15,900 nucleotides of DNA from Bacteroidales bacterium (GCA_900752535.1 CAADVV010000307.1:1-15900); one strand, 5' to 3'. Shown: positions 7,644-15,108, counted from the stretch's first letter. The notes: a model not told the origin generated them from the sequence alone. Translations and numbers: made by a program.

Positions 7644-9350
7644 TCAGGGGACGTAGCGGCGGAGGTAGTCGTCGGTTGACACGTCGGACGGCAGGTCGAG
7701 GTGTTTGCGCAGACGATATTTGATGGTTTCTACAGAACGCGGCTGGCGGTTGATAATCGAGGCTATTTCTTTGGTGTTCATGCCGATGACGATATAAGCG
7801 GCCATGCGTTGCTCACCGTTCGACAGCCCCGGGTGGTCAGCTGTCAGACGCGCGAAAAATCCCGGGTTGATGCGCTCGAACGACGTGCGGAATATCTCCC
7901 AGACGTTCTGTGTCAGCCCGAGTCCCTGAATTTCACGCGAAATGCGCGGCAGGGCGTCGGGCGGAGCCTCATTGGCGAGCCGTTCGATGTTCGAGATTGA
8001 CTCGACCATGTTTGTCAGCCTCATGGCCGAGGCCATCAGCTGACGGTCTTTGTTTGAGTTTTCCTCGATGATGGTGCGGAATTCGGCATCTTTGCCCGAA
8101 ACAGCGTGCTGAAGGGTGGCCGTTTTGTAACGTTGACGGCGTAGTCGCATGATTAACAGGACGATGGCGATTAACGCGAGAATCAGCATGACGGCCATAA
8201 TCCATGTCGATGTTCGCCATTGAGTAGCTCTGCGTTCGGCCGCCTCTTTGCGATATTGCTCATCGCCAAGTTCGAAATCTCTGACAGCCATGGCGTAAGG
8301 GTTGCCGCCTACCGACAGAGAGTCCTCGATACAGGCCGCATGACTCAGACAGTTGTAAGCCTCATTCCATCGTCCGAGTGATGACATAATATCTGCCTTG
8401 AGTTTCAGACGGTTGATTTCAATTGCATCGTCAATGCTTTCTGGGTCGGGAGTGTCTATTATTTCGAGCGCATGACTGACATCGCCCTGCCTGAAGAGTA
8501 TGTCGGCGTAGTCAACCCGTTGCTGACGTGAGCTGAAGTAGATGTTTTCATCATCGGCATAACGCTCGTAATATGTGCGCGCGATGTCATACTGCCCCAT
8601 TCGGCGGTAAATGTCTGCGATGGAGAGGTCTACTAATATCGTGTCGGTGCGGGTACTCGCATATTTTTTCGAGACTTTGGCGGCGGCGAGTGCTTCATCA
8701 AGCCGTCCCTGCATACACAGCAGCGTTGTCAGGTTGCTCTCCATAACGCACTTGAACTGCAGTTCGTCATATTTCCGCAGTAATCCGGTTGAGGCAAGCT
8801 CGTCAATTTTGGCTCTCTGGCGTGTCAGATATTTCTTGACGAAAGCTGTGTCTGAGGCGAACAGAGCCTGAGAGATCACGAGATTTTCGGCTGCCAGATC
8901 ATAATGTCTCAGAGAGTCAGGTTTGGGGTAGTGAAGAAGTTCGAGGGCTATTTGGGCGGCTTCGCTCTGTCGGTTGGCCAAAACGAGAGTTTCTGCGGCT
9001 CGTTTGATGGCTCTCAGTGTGTTAAATTGTCCCAATGAGGCTGAGTGATTGCGATATAGTATTATGTATTCTTTGGCTGCTTCGCCATATCGGCCTATTC
9101 TGGAGCACATATCTGATTTGACCATCCTGATGCTGTAGTCCTCGGGGTTGAGTGCGAGCAGTGAGTCCATATAGGCAATCCTCGTCTCTAAGGAAAGCGA
9201 GGTGTCTTCCATGCGCTGCTTATAGAATGCTTCCCTGACCGTCGAGGGTTTAGGCTTAGAGGAGTGTCCAGGGGGCGCGCCCGATGCTGTGATTGTGGCT
9301 AAGAGTAACAGCAGAGGTGCCAGTGCAAGTATGATTTTATTGTTGTGCAT
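7644..9350 (-). CDS. Membrane-tethered TPR regulator with LuxR-type HTH
   Basis: 568 aa from the chosen start. Signal/anchor hydrophobic stretch at ~5-20 (KIILALAPLLLLLATITA), a periplasmic region of about 350 residues with TPR-like helical pairs (for example GRYGEAAKEYIILY, GRLDEALAAAKVS, GQYDIARTYYERYAD, GRWNEAYNCLSHA), one transmembrane helix at ~384-405 flanked by RRATQWRTS and RLRRQRYK, a short helical linker, and a C-terminal HTH (~508-565: LSNGEQRMAAYIVIGMNTKEIA ending in PRSVETIKYRLRKHL, split here) of the LuxR/GerE kind. It likely senses an envelope signal and binds DNA from the membrane. Start: an in-frame ATG at 9386 lies upstream of the predicted transcription start, so ATG 9348-9350, which puts the signal sequence at the N-terminus, is preferred. 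It diverges from the T9SS paralog pair, its most obvious candidate target. Confidence 0.85.
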   Translation of the reverse strand: MHNNKIILALAPLLLLLATITASGAPPGHSSKPKPSTVREAFYKQRMEDTSLSLETRIAYMDSLLALNPEDYSIRMVKSDMCSRIGRYGEAAKEYIILYRNHSASLGQFNTLRAIKRAAETLVLANRQSEAAQIALELLHYPKPDSLRHYDLAAENLVISQALFASDTAFVKKYLTRQRAKIDELASTGLLRKYDELQFKCVMESNLTTLLCMQGRLDEALAAAKVSKKYASTRTDTILVDLSIADIYRRMGQYDIARTYYERYADDENIYFSSRQQRVDYADILFRQGDVSHALEIIDTPDPESIDDAIEINRLKLKADIMSSLGRWNEAYNCLSHAACIEDSLSVGGNPYAMAVRDFELGDEQYRKEAAERRATQWRTSTWIMAVMLILALIAIVLLIMRLRRQRYKTATLQHAVSGKDAEFRTIIEENSNKDRQLMASAMRLTNMVESISNIERLANEAPPDALPRISREIQGLGLTQNVWEIFRTSFERINPGFFARLTADHPGLSNGEQRMAAYIVIGMNTKEIASIINRQPRSVETIKYRLRKHLDLPSDVSTDDYLRRYVP

Positions 9351-9372
9351 TGTCAGTTTACATCTTGATTTT

Positions 9373-9403
9373 GCAAATATAGTCATTTAATTTCAACGGC
9401 CAA
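9373..9403 (-). promoter_or_regulatory. Promoter for the TPR/LuxR regulator
   Basis: On the minus strand, TTG (9401-9403), 19 nt, then TATATTTGC (9373-9381), a full match to TAnnTTTGY. The start is expected near 9366-9369, about 16-19 nt before ATG 9350 and downstream of the alternative ATG at 9386, which decides the translation start. Confidence 0.65.
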
Positions 9404-9459
9404 GCCCTGAGCAGGTAAGTTTTCTTGGGCCTGAATTTTTGGTTTTGACCTCACTTTAA

Positions 9460-9611
9460 CATACGTCATCGTGTAGGATTGTGTCGAAATGTTGTCTATA
9501 ATGTGTGTATAATCAGGGTATTAGACTGATGAAGTAGGTCTGTCGCATACGTCAAACGACTTTGCCGACGTTTTGTAGTAGCTTCGGGGTTGGCGAAGAT
9601 ATTGACGTATG
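9460..9611. repeat. Three copies of CATACGTCA, candidate operator
   Basis: CATACGTCA occurs at 9460-9468 (+), 9546-9554 (+) and inverted as TGACGTATG at 9603-9611. Copies 1 and 3 share one more base (ACATACGTCA). The first lies ~57 bp upstream of the regulator's -33 element. The second is 35 bp upstream of the paralog promoter's -33. The third falls between that promoter's -33 and -7 elements. Three 9-mers in 152 bp are very unlikely by chance, which suggests a DNA-binding protein, possibly the adjacent LuxR-type regulator. Confidence 0.55.
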
Positions 9612-9622
9612 TTTACATTTGC
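9590..9622 (+). promoter_or_regulatory. Promoter for the T9SS paralog genes
   Basis: TTG at 9590-9592, 21 nt, then TACATTTGC (9614-9622), a full match to TAnnTTTGY. Expected start about 9626-9629, so the transcript would begin at the first stem of the structured leader. A CATACGTCA copy (inverted, 9603-9611) sits in the spacer, a position where a bound protein would block polymerase. Confidence 0.65.
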
Positions 9623-9626
9623 AACA

Positions 9627-9711
9627 GACGCTAACGACGAGGCCGTCAGGCCGTGTTGGACTGAGACAGCGTCATAACATTCATATCACAGCGACGGCTC
9701 AGTCCCCGTCG
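9627..9711 (+). promoter_or_regulatory. Candidate structured 5' leader RNA, copy 1
   Basis: P1: GACGCT (9627-9632) pairs with AGCGTC (9668-9673), enclosing 35 nt. Inside, AAC-g-ACG (9633-9639) can pair with CGTGTT (9652-9657). Next comes an unpaired X segment, GGACTGAG (9658-9665). After an 18-nt linker, hairpin P2 has stem CGACGG (9692-9697)/CCGTCG (9706-9711), and its entire 8-nt loop CTCAGTCC (9698-9705) is the perfect complement of X. A loop-to-bulge pseudoknot, or a switch between two folds, is therefore possible. 28 AU-rich nt separate P2 from the ATG at 9740. No U-run follows, so it is not an intrinsic terminator. It resembles no riboswitch class known to me; the same layout recurs before the next gene. 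Confidence 0.5.
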
Positions 9712-9739
9712 ATAAACACAACAACATATTCTTATTCTT

Positions 9740-11932
9740 ATGGGTCATTTTTTACGTTATGTGCTTGCGGGCATATCTGTCATGGCCGGAGTGTCGGCCG
9801 TACAGGCTCAGCAGCTTGAATCATCTGAATGGCAGACGACACCTGATTCCCATGTGTCAGCAAATATTGTGTCGCGCGCTCAGTCAAATCTGCTTACGAT
9901 TAAAATTAAGTTGTCATCGCCGGAGATCGCATTAAGCAGATGTTGCTTTTATGATTTAAATGAGCGATGCAAGAGATATGCTCTGGATATTGATCCCAAT
10001 TCCTCGAGTCAGGAGGTTGGGCTACCGCCGAGAAAATATATGTTTGTTTTCACTTTCTTCGATAAAAAAAGTAGTGTACCCCGTCTTGTTGTGATTCCCG
10101 AGGTTGACATGACGGAGGGTGATGTAACTCTCGAGGTGTCAGATGCCGAAGCAACCAACCTGATGTCGCCAAAAACGATTCTTCCTGACGGACAAATAGC
10201 CAGCATACCCACATATGATGTCGACGAGGAGGAGATAAAAGAGGCCGGCACCGTAAAAAATGGACAAACATATTTCACCTTGTTCCGAGGCAACACATGT
10301 TTATATTGTGTTGAGTCAGCTTCGGTTGATTTTAGGAATAATGTCTCAGAGCTTGACGGAACCACAATTTTTAATAATGGACAGTTCTATGTCAACGATT
10401 TGCCTGAAGAGATTCAGGCTGCCTCAATTCAAGTGCTTACAGGCCTTAATAACGAACTTTATTATATAATTCATAACTTCGGTAAAGGAGTCAGCGAGTC
10501 AAAAGAGGTGACAAACAGTGCCGATTCGTGGTTAAAAATAGATCCGGTCTACGGCGATATTCCTGATTGTGACGCCAAACCTAATGATGGTCCGTTTTAT
10601 AAGAGCTCTTTCTTTGTTGGCTATGAAAATTGTGATGTCGATGGAGTCGGTTTATCTACGACATCCCGTGTTACACCATCTTATTGCTATATAAGCGCTC
10701 CTGAGTTTTCCGAAACAAATCCTCTTGAGCTGATTGTGACGGTTGGAAAGGCCTGGGCTGATAATATGAAGTCACAGTATATGCGTGAATTTTATCCTGT
10801 TGTCGCGCCTCCGGTGCGTATTGTAGATGGCAAACTCCGTCATCATGTCTACCCTTTTAGTGACAATGGATCGATAGAAACTTGGGCAAACCGTGAGGGG
10901 GGCCCGGAGTTTTTCCTTGGTCGTGAATTTCCGTCCCATCCCCGTTTCTCATGGTTTGACGATGAAGCGGTCAACCCGATATTCGGTAATAATGTTCCTG
11001 TCTTGGCTGTCAATACCATCTGGACAAAAAATAAGACGAACTGTTTCTTTATCAATAGTATAGGTCGCCTTGGAGAGCAGCGCACCTCTGATCGTGTGTT
11101 CGGCAACGCCACTGTCGAGATTAATGGAGAAGAAGTGACCTCCGGTTCATTTACCGACCTTATACAGTGGAGCTATCGTGGTTTGGCCAAAAATCCGGAG
11201 GCCGCCGATTGGAAAATTACATTTAAGGTTGACGCTATCCTTGTCGATGGACAGCAGAGCTCCAACGAGACTGTCATGACACTGCGTACCGAAGGCGACG
11301 ATTATGTAGCCCCCACGATGACCATGCTGAACTTCCGTGACCGAGATGACCGTATAACGGACCGTTTTGAGCTGGCAGAGGACGCGACACTCGAATTTTC
11401 AGCTGGGGATTTTGTGCCAAATGTAACAGACAATAATGATCCGTGGTTCGGTTGTCAGTCGCTGGCGTCTGTCAAGGTTGAGTATTCGGCTGAGGGCAAA
11501 GATGAATGGAAAGAGATAGCCGTCGAGGAGGTCCCTGAGTTGTTCTATATGCCCGGATACGGCCATTTCTATCGCGGTTCATTAGCGGGAATGGGCTCCA
11601 CCCATACGCCTACCGGATGGTATGACCTGAGAGTGACTATTGCAGATAATTCGGGCAACGCCCAGACACAGACATTGTCCCCTGCAGTCATGATTTCAGA
11701 AGGATGTAGCCTGGAGAGGATAGATAGCGACAATGCAGTCGGTATCAGTGTCTGTGGCTCGGAAATAAGAGTTTCAGGCGTGGAAAATCCGCTTGTGAAG
11801 ATTTGTGATCTGACCGGTCGCGAATTAAAGAGTGGTCGCTCAACAGTTATCGATGCATCAGGCCTTTCAGGTGCATTAATTGTGAGCGTATATGACGGAC
11901 AAATGGTTAATAATTATAAAATAATACTCTAA
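9740..11932 (+). CDS. Secreted surface protein with T9SS sorting domain, paralog 1
   Basis: 730 aa, function unknown. Signal peptide ~1-23 (ends VQA before QQLESS). The main body (24 to ~520) is not a family I recognise. It contains segments shared with the next gene, such as YMFVFTFF/WMFVMVLN, a DLPEEI/DLPEDM motif, DGKLRHHVYPF/DGKAKHMVYQF, SHPRFSW/YHPRFSW and FGNNVPV/YGNNVPV. Residues ~524-660 look like an Ig/Fn3-type module (TMTMLNFRDRDDRITDRF, then VKVEYSAEGKDEW and WYDLRVTIADNSGN). Residues ~668-730 form a T9SS type A sorting domain (VKICDLTGREL, ASGLSGALIVSVYDGQ, NNYKIIL), expected to route the protein across the outer membrane. Own promoter and structured leader; codon use is AT-richer than in the dap genes. 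No catalytic motif seen. Confidence 0.85.
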   Translation: MGHFLRYVLAGISVMAGVSAVQAQQLESSEWQTTPDSHVSANIVSRAQSNLLTIKIKLSSPEIALSRCCFYDLNERCKRYALDIDPNSSSQEVGLPPRKYMFVFTFFDKKSSVPRLVVIPEVDMTEGDVTLEVSDAEATNLMSPKTILPDGQIASIPTYDVDEEEIKEAGTVKNGQTYFTLFRGNTCLYCVESASVDFRNNVSELDGTTIFNNGQFYVNDLPEEIQAASIQVLTGLNNELYYIIHNFGKGVSESKEVTNSADSWLKIDPVYGDIPDCDAKPNDGPFYKSSFFVGYENCDVDGVGLSTTSRVTPSYCYISAPEFSETNPLELIVTVGKAWADNMKSQYMREFYPVVAPPVRIVDGKLRHHVYPFSDNGSIETWANREGGPEFFLGREFPSHPRFSWFDDEAVNPIFGNNVPVLAVNTIWTKNKTNCFFINSIGRLGEQRTSDRVFGNATVEINGEEVTSGSFTDLIQWSYRGLAKNPEAADWKITFKVDAILVDGQQSSNETVMTLRTEGDDYVAPTMTMLNFRDRDDRITDRFELAEDATLEFSAGDFVPNVTDNNDPWFGCQSLASVKVEYSAEGKDEWKEIAVEEVPELFYMPGYGHFYRGSLAGMGSTHTPTGWYDLRVTIADNSGNAQTQTLSPAVMISEGCSLERIDSDNAVGISVCGSEIRVSGVENPLVKICDLTGRELKSGRSTVIDASGLSGALIVSVYDGQMVNNYKIIL

Positions 11933-12030
11933 CACAATTCATACGCGACGGATATCGTGCAATCCCTGACAATATCGAATTGTGGTCGCGTATTACTTAA
12001 TTAATAACATCAGACGGTGCAATTCACGTC
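11933..12030 (+). promoter_or_regulatory. Candidate structured leader RNA, copy 2, with crossed inverted repeats
   Basis: This begins at the base after the stop of paralog 1. ATACGCGAC (11941-11949) pairs perfectly with GTCGCGTAT (11985-11993), enclosing 35 nt as in copy 1. Inside, GATAT (11951-11955) pairs with ATATC (11972-11976), directly followed by X = GAATTGTG (11977-11984). After a 19-nt linker, hairpin GACG (12013-12016)/CGTC (12027-12030) has a loop containing CAATTC (12020-12025), the complement of GAATTG in X. CACAATTC (11933-11940), abutting P1 on its 5' side, is an 8-nt perfect complement of X and could compete with the P2 loop. 24 AU-rich nt lie between P2 and the ATG at 12055. 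I see no TAnnTTTG promoter here, so read-through from paralog 1 is likely. Confidence 0.5.
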
Positions 12031-12054
12031 ATCATCATAATAATATACACCTAT

Positions 12055-14235
12055 ATGAGCCAGTTTTTTCGTAATGCACTCTTTGGAGTGACCATTTTGA
12101 GCAGCGTCTCATTTGCTTGGGCCGATATGGCAACTGCTGTCACACAAAATCGGCCGTCTTATGCCTCATTATTAAAAGAGTCTCGGGCAGATAATGTCAA
12201 ACTGCGGATCAAAACCTCGGTAACTTTTCCGTGGATATTCCCTTGGGAATTCTTTCTTTATAATCTTGATGAACCCAATACACGATATTTTGCTCAGGCA
12301 GCCGAAGATATTTCATTAGATCTTCCTAAAGGGCGTTGGATGTTTGTCATGGTACTGAATGACCTGGCCCAATCAACTCCCTATTTCATTGTCAGGGACA
12401 ATATTGAGGTCAATGAAGACATGACAATCGAAATCTCTGATCTTGATGCCAAAAATCATATGACACTCAAAACCTTGCTCCCAAACGGCGAGGAAGCCAT
12501 TGTGAATAAAACCAACAGCGAAACACGCGAGATCCTCGAGAAAGGTAACGTCAGAGATATTTCACAGACAATAGCCATTTTCCGTAAAAATTCCAATATT
12601 GTCAGAGTGGAAAGCTTTAAAGTGTTCTTATTAAGGACCTTTGATCCCACATATAATGAGAATATAGATTATCGGGGAGACTTTTATATTTCTGACCTCC
12701 CTGAGGATATGTGGTTGGTAGCTAATCGCGAATGTACTACTGAGAACTCTGAGACATATTATTCGACATATACTTTTGGAAACTCCATCTCCAAGGATAT
12801 TGAAGTAACAAATAATGCTCCATGGATAAAAGTAGAGTCTGATTTTGGAGAGATTCCGGAGTCGGATATATCAGCGCAGAATGGAGGCTACTATCAGTAT
12901 TGTGAGGTGAACAGTTTTGACAATCGCGACATGGATGGCATGGGTACACGTTCAACCTTTGGTAACGGGAAACCTTATTTCTACATCTGCTCTGATGAGC
13001 CTAAGATGGAGGGTCTTGATTCTTATCGTCTTAGCGTTTTTCCCGGCAAGGCTTTGGGATATTCGGGAACTCCAGATGATCCCAGGGATTTCTACACGAT
13101 ATTGGCTCCCGGTGTTATGCCGGTTGATGGCAAAGCCAAGCACATGGTTTATCAATTTGACGATGGTGGAGGTATGCCCCTCTGGTATAATAAGGAGAAA
13201 CCCGAATTTAAATTTGGCTGTGAATTTTACTATCATCCCCGCTTCAGCTGGGAACAGGGTGAATCTGACCCGGTGCCTGTTTACGGAAATAATGTGCCTG
13301 TGACTGTCTTCTCTCAGACATGGGGACGCGATTTCAATATGAACTGCTGGTTCATTGATTATGTAGGACGCTATGGCGAGCAACGGTTTGTGGACAAGCA
13401 GGTTGCCAAGGCCACGGTTGAAGCGGATGGAGTGGAATTGACGTCAGACATTATTCAGAAGGTTTTGGCATGGAGTTACAAAGGATTTGAAAATACCTCA
13501 CAGGCCGCCGATTGGAGGGTGACGTTTTCAAATGAGAACATTATTGTTGATGGTAATAAAGCCTCAAATATGACTGTCAGCGAGTTTAACACCGGACGTG
13601 AGGACTTCTATCCACCCACACTGACTATGCTGAATTTCCGCAACGCTGACGACCTTATTACCGACCGTTTTGACAAGCCCGCAGACGGCACGCTCGAGTT
13701 CTCGGCAGCCGATTTTATTCCCAATGAGACCGAAGATAAACTTATATGGTATGAGTGTCAGAATCTCGACGGAGTCAAGGTTGAGTATTCGGCTGAGGAT
13801 GCTGACACGTGGCGCGAGCTGGCTGTTACGGAAGTTCCCGAACTCTTCTTCTCGCCCGGTTACGGCGGTTTCTACCGCGGCTCACTCAAAGATGTTGTGA
13901 ACAACTCGCCGACAAGCTGGTATGACCTCCGCGTGACCGTTACAGACAAAGCAGGCAACACGCAGACACAGACTTTATCGCCCGCTTTCAGAATCGACGA
14001 ACAGGTATCGCTTGACAACCTCATGGCCGACAGCAATATCATTGTCAGCGTCGAAGGCTCGCAGCTCAAGGTTAACGGCGCTTCAGACAACGCACTTGTT
14101 GAGGTCTATGATCTCGCAGGCCGCAAGGTGATTGAAGCAAAAGCTCTCACGGTCAGCCTCGACGGCTTCACCGGCGCATATGTTGTCAAAGTAACCGATG
14201 GTGAAAACATGAACACTTTCAAGATAGGTCTTTAA
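12055..14235 (+). CDS. Secreted surface protein with T9SS sorting domain, paralog 2
   Basis: 726 aa, collinear paralog of the preceding gene. Signal peptide ~1-23 (ends AWA before DMATAV). The unknown N-terminal body is strongly diverged from paralog 1 but keeps DLPEDM (~219-224), HPRFSW, YGNNVPV and SYKGF. Similarity rises sharply from about residue 520 (LTMLNFRNADDLITDRF, VKVEYSAEDADTW, SWYDLRVTVTDKAGNTQTQ). The last ~65 residues (~662-726) are a T9SS type A sorting domain (VEVYDLAGRKV, DGFTGAYVVKVTDGE, NTFKIGL). The 5' two-thirds is visibly AT-rich with A/T-ending codons, while the 3' part shifts to GC-ending codons, suggesting mosaic history or uneven selection. The ATG is 122 nt after the previous stop. 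Function unknown; surface adhesin or binding protein is only a guess. Confidence 0.85.
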   Translation: MSQFFRNALFGVTILSSVSFAWADMATAVTQNRPSYASLLKESRADNVKLRIKTSVTFPWIFPWEFFLYNLDEPNTRYFAQAAEDISLDLPKGRWMFVMVLNDLAQSTPYFIVRDNIEVNEDMTIEISDLDAKNHMTLKTLLPNGEEAIVNKTNSETREILEKGNVRDISQTIAIFRKNSNIVRVESFKVFLLRTFDPTYNENIDYRGDFYISDLPEDMWLVANRECTTENSETYYSTYTFGNSISKDIEVTNNAPWIKVESDFGEIPESDISAQNGGYYQYCEVNSFDNRDMDGMGTRSTFGNGKPYFYICSDEPKMEGLDSYRLSVFPGKALGYSGTPDDPRDFYTILAPGVMPVDGKAKHMVYQFDDGGGMPLWYNKEKPEFKFGCEFYYHPRFSWEQGESDPVPVYGNNVPVTVFSQTWGRDFNMNCWFIDYVGRYGEQRFVDKQVAKATVEADGVELTSDIIQKVLAWSYKGFENTSQAADWRVTFSNENIIVDGNKASNMTVSEFNTGREDFYPPTLTMLNFRNADDLITDRFDKPADGTLEFSAADFIPNETEDKLIWYECQNLDGVKVEYSAEDADTWRELAVTEVPELFFSPGYGGFYRGSLKDVVNNSPTSWYDLRVTVTDKAGNTQTQTLSPAFRIDEQVSLDNLMADSNIIVSVEGSQLKVNGASDNALVEVYDLAGRKVIEAKALTVSLDGFTGAYVVKVTDGENMNTFKIGL

Positions 14236-14282
14236 ATACTGTTTGCAAGAAAAAAGGATAGAAAGAAGTAGAGCTTTTTTGG

Positions 14283-14311
14283 AGCGCCCGGTCCGTGATG
14301 GTCCGGGCGCT
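14283..14311. terminator. Strong hairpin terminator after paralog 2
   Basis: A 9-bp GC-rich perfect stem (AGCGCCCGG 14283-14291 with CCGGGCGCT 14303-14311) has an 11-nt loop, followed on the + strand by TTTAAG. A T6 run precedes it (14275-14280). It lies 47 nt after the paralog 2 stop and 31 nt beyond the stop of the convergent GT2 gene, so it can insulate both transcripts. Confidence 0.65.
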
Positions 14312-14342
14312 TTAAGCATAAGCGTGTAGTAAAAGTGAATGC

Positions 14343-15095
14343 TCAGAAAATCCGGCGATGTTTAAGCCAGAAGTGGACGAGCGCGCGGGCATGGAGGAAA
14401 GCTGCACGCGAGACGAGGCGGCGGGTAGTGGAGCGCTGCCAGTCGTGGATAATCGACATATGTGGCAGACAGACCACGCGTCGTCCCGATTTTCTGACTG
14501 CCATACAGAAATCGGCGTCCTCCGGACCGAAGAAAATGGCCGGGTCAAGTCCTCCGGCCTCCTGATAGACTTCACGCGTGAACATCTGTGCGGCGCCGAT
14601 GACATAGAAGGGCTCGAAATCATCCGCGGGAATGTCTGTGGCAAATGAGGTGACTTCTTTGGAACGAATGACATTGCGCAGTTTGACTCCCAGACCGGGA
14701 TAAGGTTTGAAGCTTGCCTGAACGCGTCCCTCGGGATTGCGAAGCAGCGGCGCCACCAGTCCGACGTCAGGGTGCGTGTCGAGATATGCCGACAGGGCGG
14801 TGATGGTGTCGGGTGAGGCAATGGTGTCGTTGTCGAGAATCATCAGATGTTCGCCGTGTGCCGCGGCCAGGCCGGTGTTACGTCCGCGGGCTACGCCGAC
14901 ATTCTCGGAGAGCCGTATAATCCTGACGGCGGGACACCGTCGTGCAAACTCGGCTGAAGTGCCGTCTGTCGAGCCGTTGTCGACAAGTATGACCTCACTG
15001 TCAGCTCCCGGCACAGCCATCGGTGAGAGCGATGCGAGGCAGCGGAGGGTCAGGGCGCTCTGGTTGCAGGTCAGTATGACGACAGAAATTTTCAT
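14343..15095 (-). CDS. GT2-family glycosyltransferase (rhamnosyltransferase-like)
   Basis: The 250-aa GT-A fold enzyme transfers a nucleotide-activated sugar during surface glycan or O-antigen assembly at the cytoplasmic face. Seen: N-terminal SVVILTCNQ (~4-12), VILVDNGSTDGT (~35-46) for the nucleotide-binding strand, ENVGVARGRNTGL (~64-76), the metal-binding LDNDT (D88-D90), FYVIGAAQMFTREV (~163-176) and FFGPEDADFCMAVRKSG (~188-204) with the ED pair typical of WbbL-like rhamnosyltransferases, then HDWQRSTTR. No membrane helix. Some homologs are ~290-340 aa, so this one is short at the C-terminus, but the ending looks natural. It starts 13 nt after the radical SAM stop, hence co-transcribed. 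Sugar and acceptor cannot be told from sequence. Confidence 0.9.
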   Translation of the reverse strand: MKISVVILTCNQSALTLRCLASLSPMAVPGADSEVILVDNGSTDGTSAEFARRCPAVRIIRLSENVGVARGRNTGLAAAHGEHLMILDNDTIASPDTITALSAYLDTHPDVGLVAPLLRNPEGRVQASFKPYPGLGVKLRNVIRSKEVTSFATDIPADDFEPFYVIGAAQMFTREVYQEAGGLDPAIFFGPEDADFCMAVRKSGRRVVCLPHMSIIHDWQRSTTRRLVSRAAFLHARALVHFWLKHRRIF

Positions 15096-15108
15096 GAAAG
15101 CGGGAGGA

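Noticed and set aside
9460..9611. CRISPR-like or iteron array from the repeated 9-mer
   Set aside because: Only three very short copies with unequal spacing (77 and 48 bp between them) and mixed orientation; no cas or replication gene.
9627..9711. Inverted repeats as borders of an invertible promoter (phase-variation shufflon)
   Set aside because: The arms are only 6-8 bp, lie downstream of the promoter, and cross one another. That suits RNA folding better than site-specific inversion; no recombinase gene is nearby.
9562..9819. 85-codon rightward frame overlapping the paralog 1 start
   Set aside because: It begins upstream of the predicted transcription start, overlaps the structured leader and the signal-peptide coding region in another frame, and has low-complexity serine/tyrosine content.
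12952..13383. 143-codon leftward frame antisense to paralog 2
   Set aside because: The sense frame is collinear with paralog 1 throughout this stretch; the antisense product has no supporting feature.
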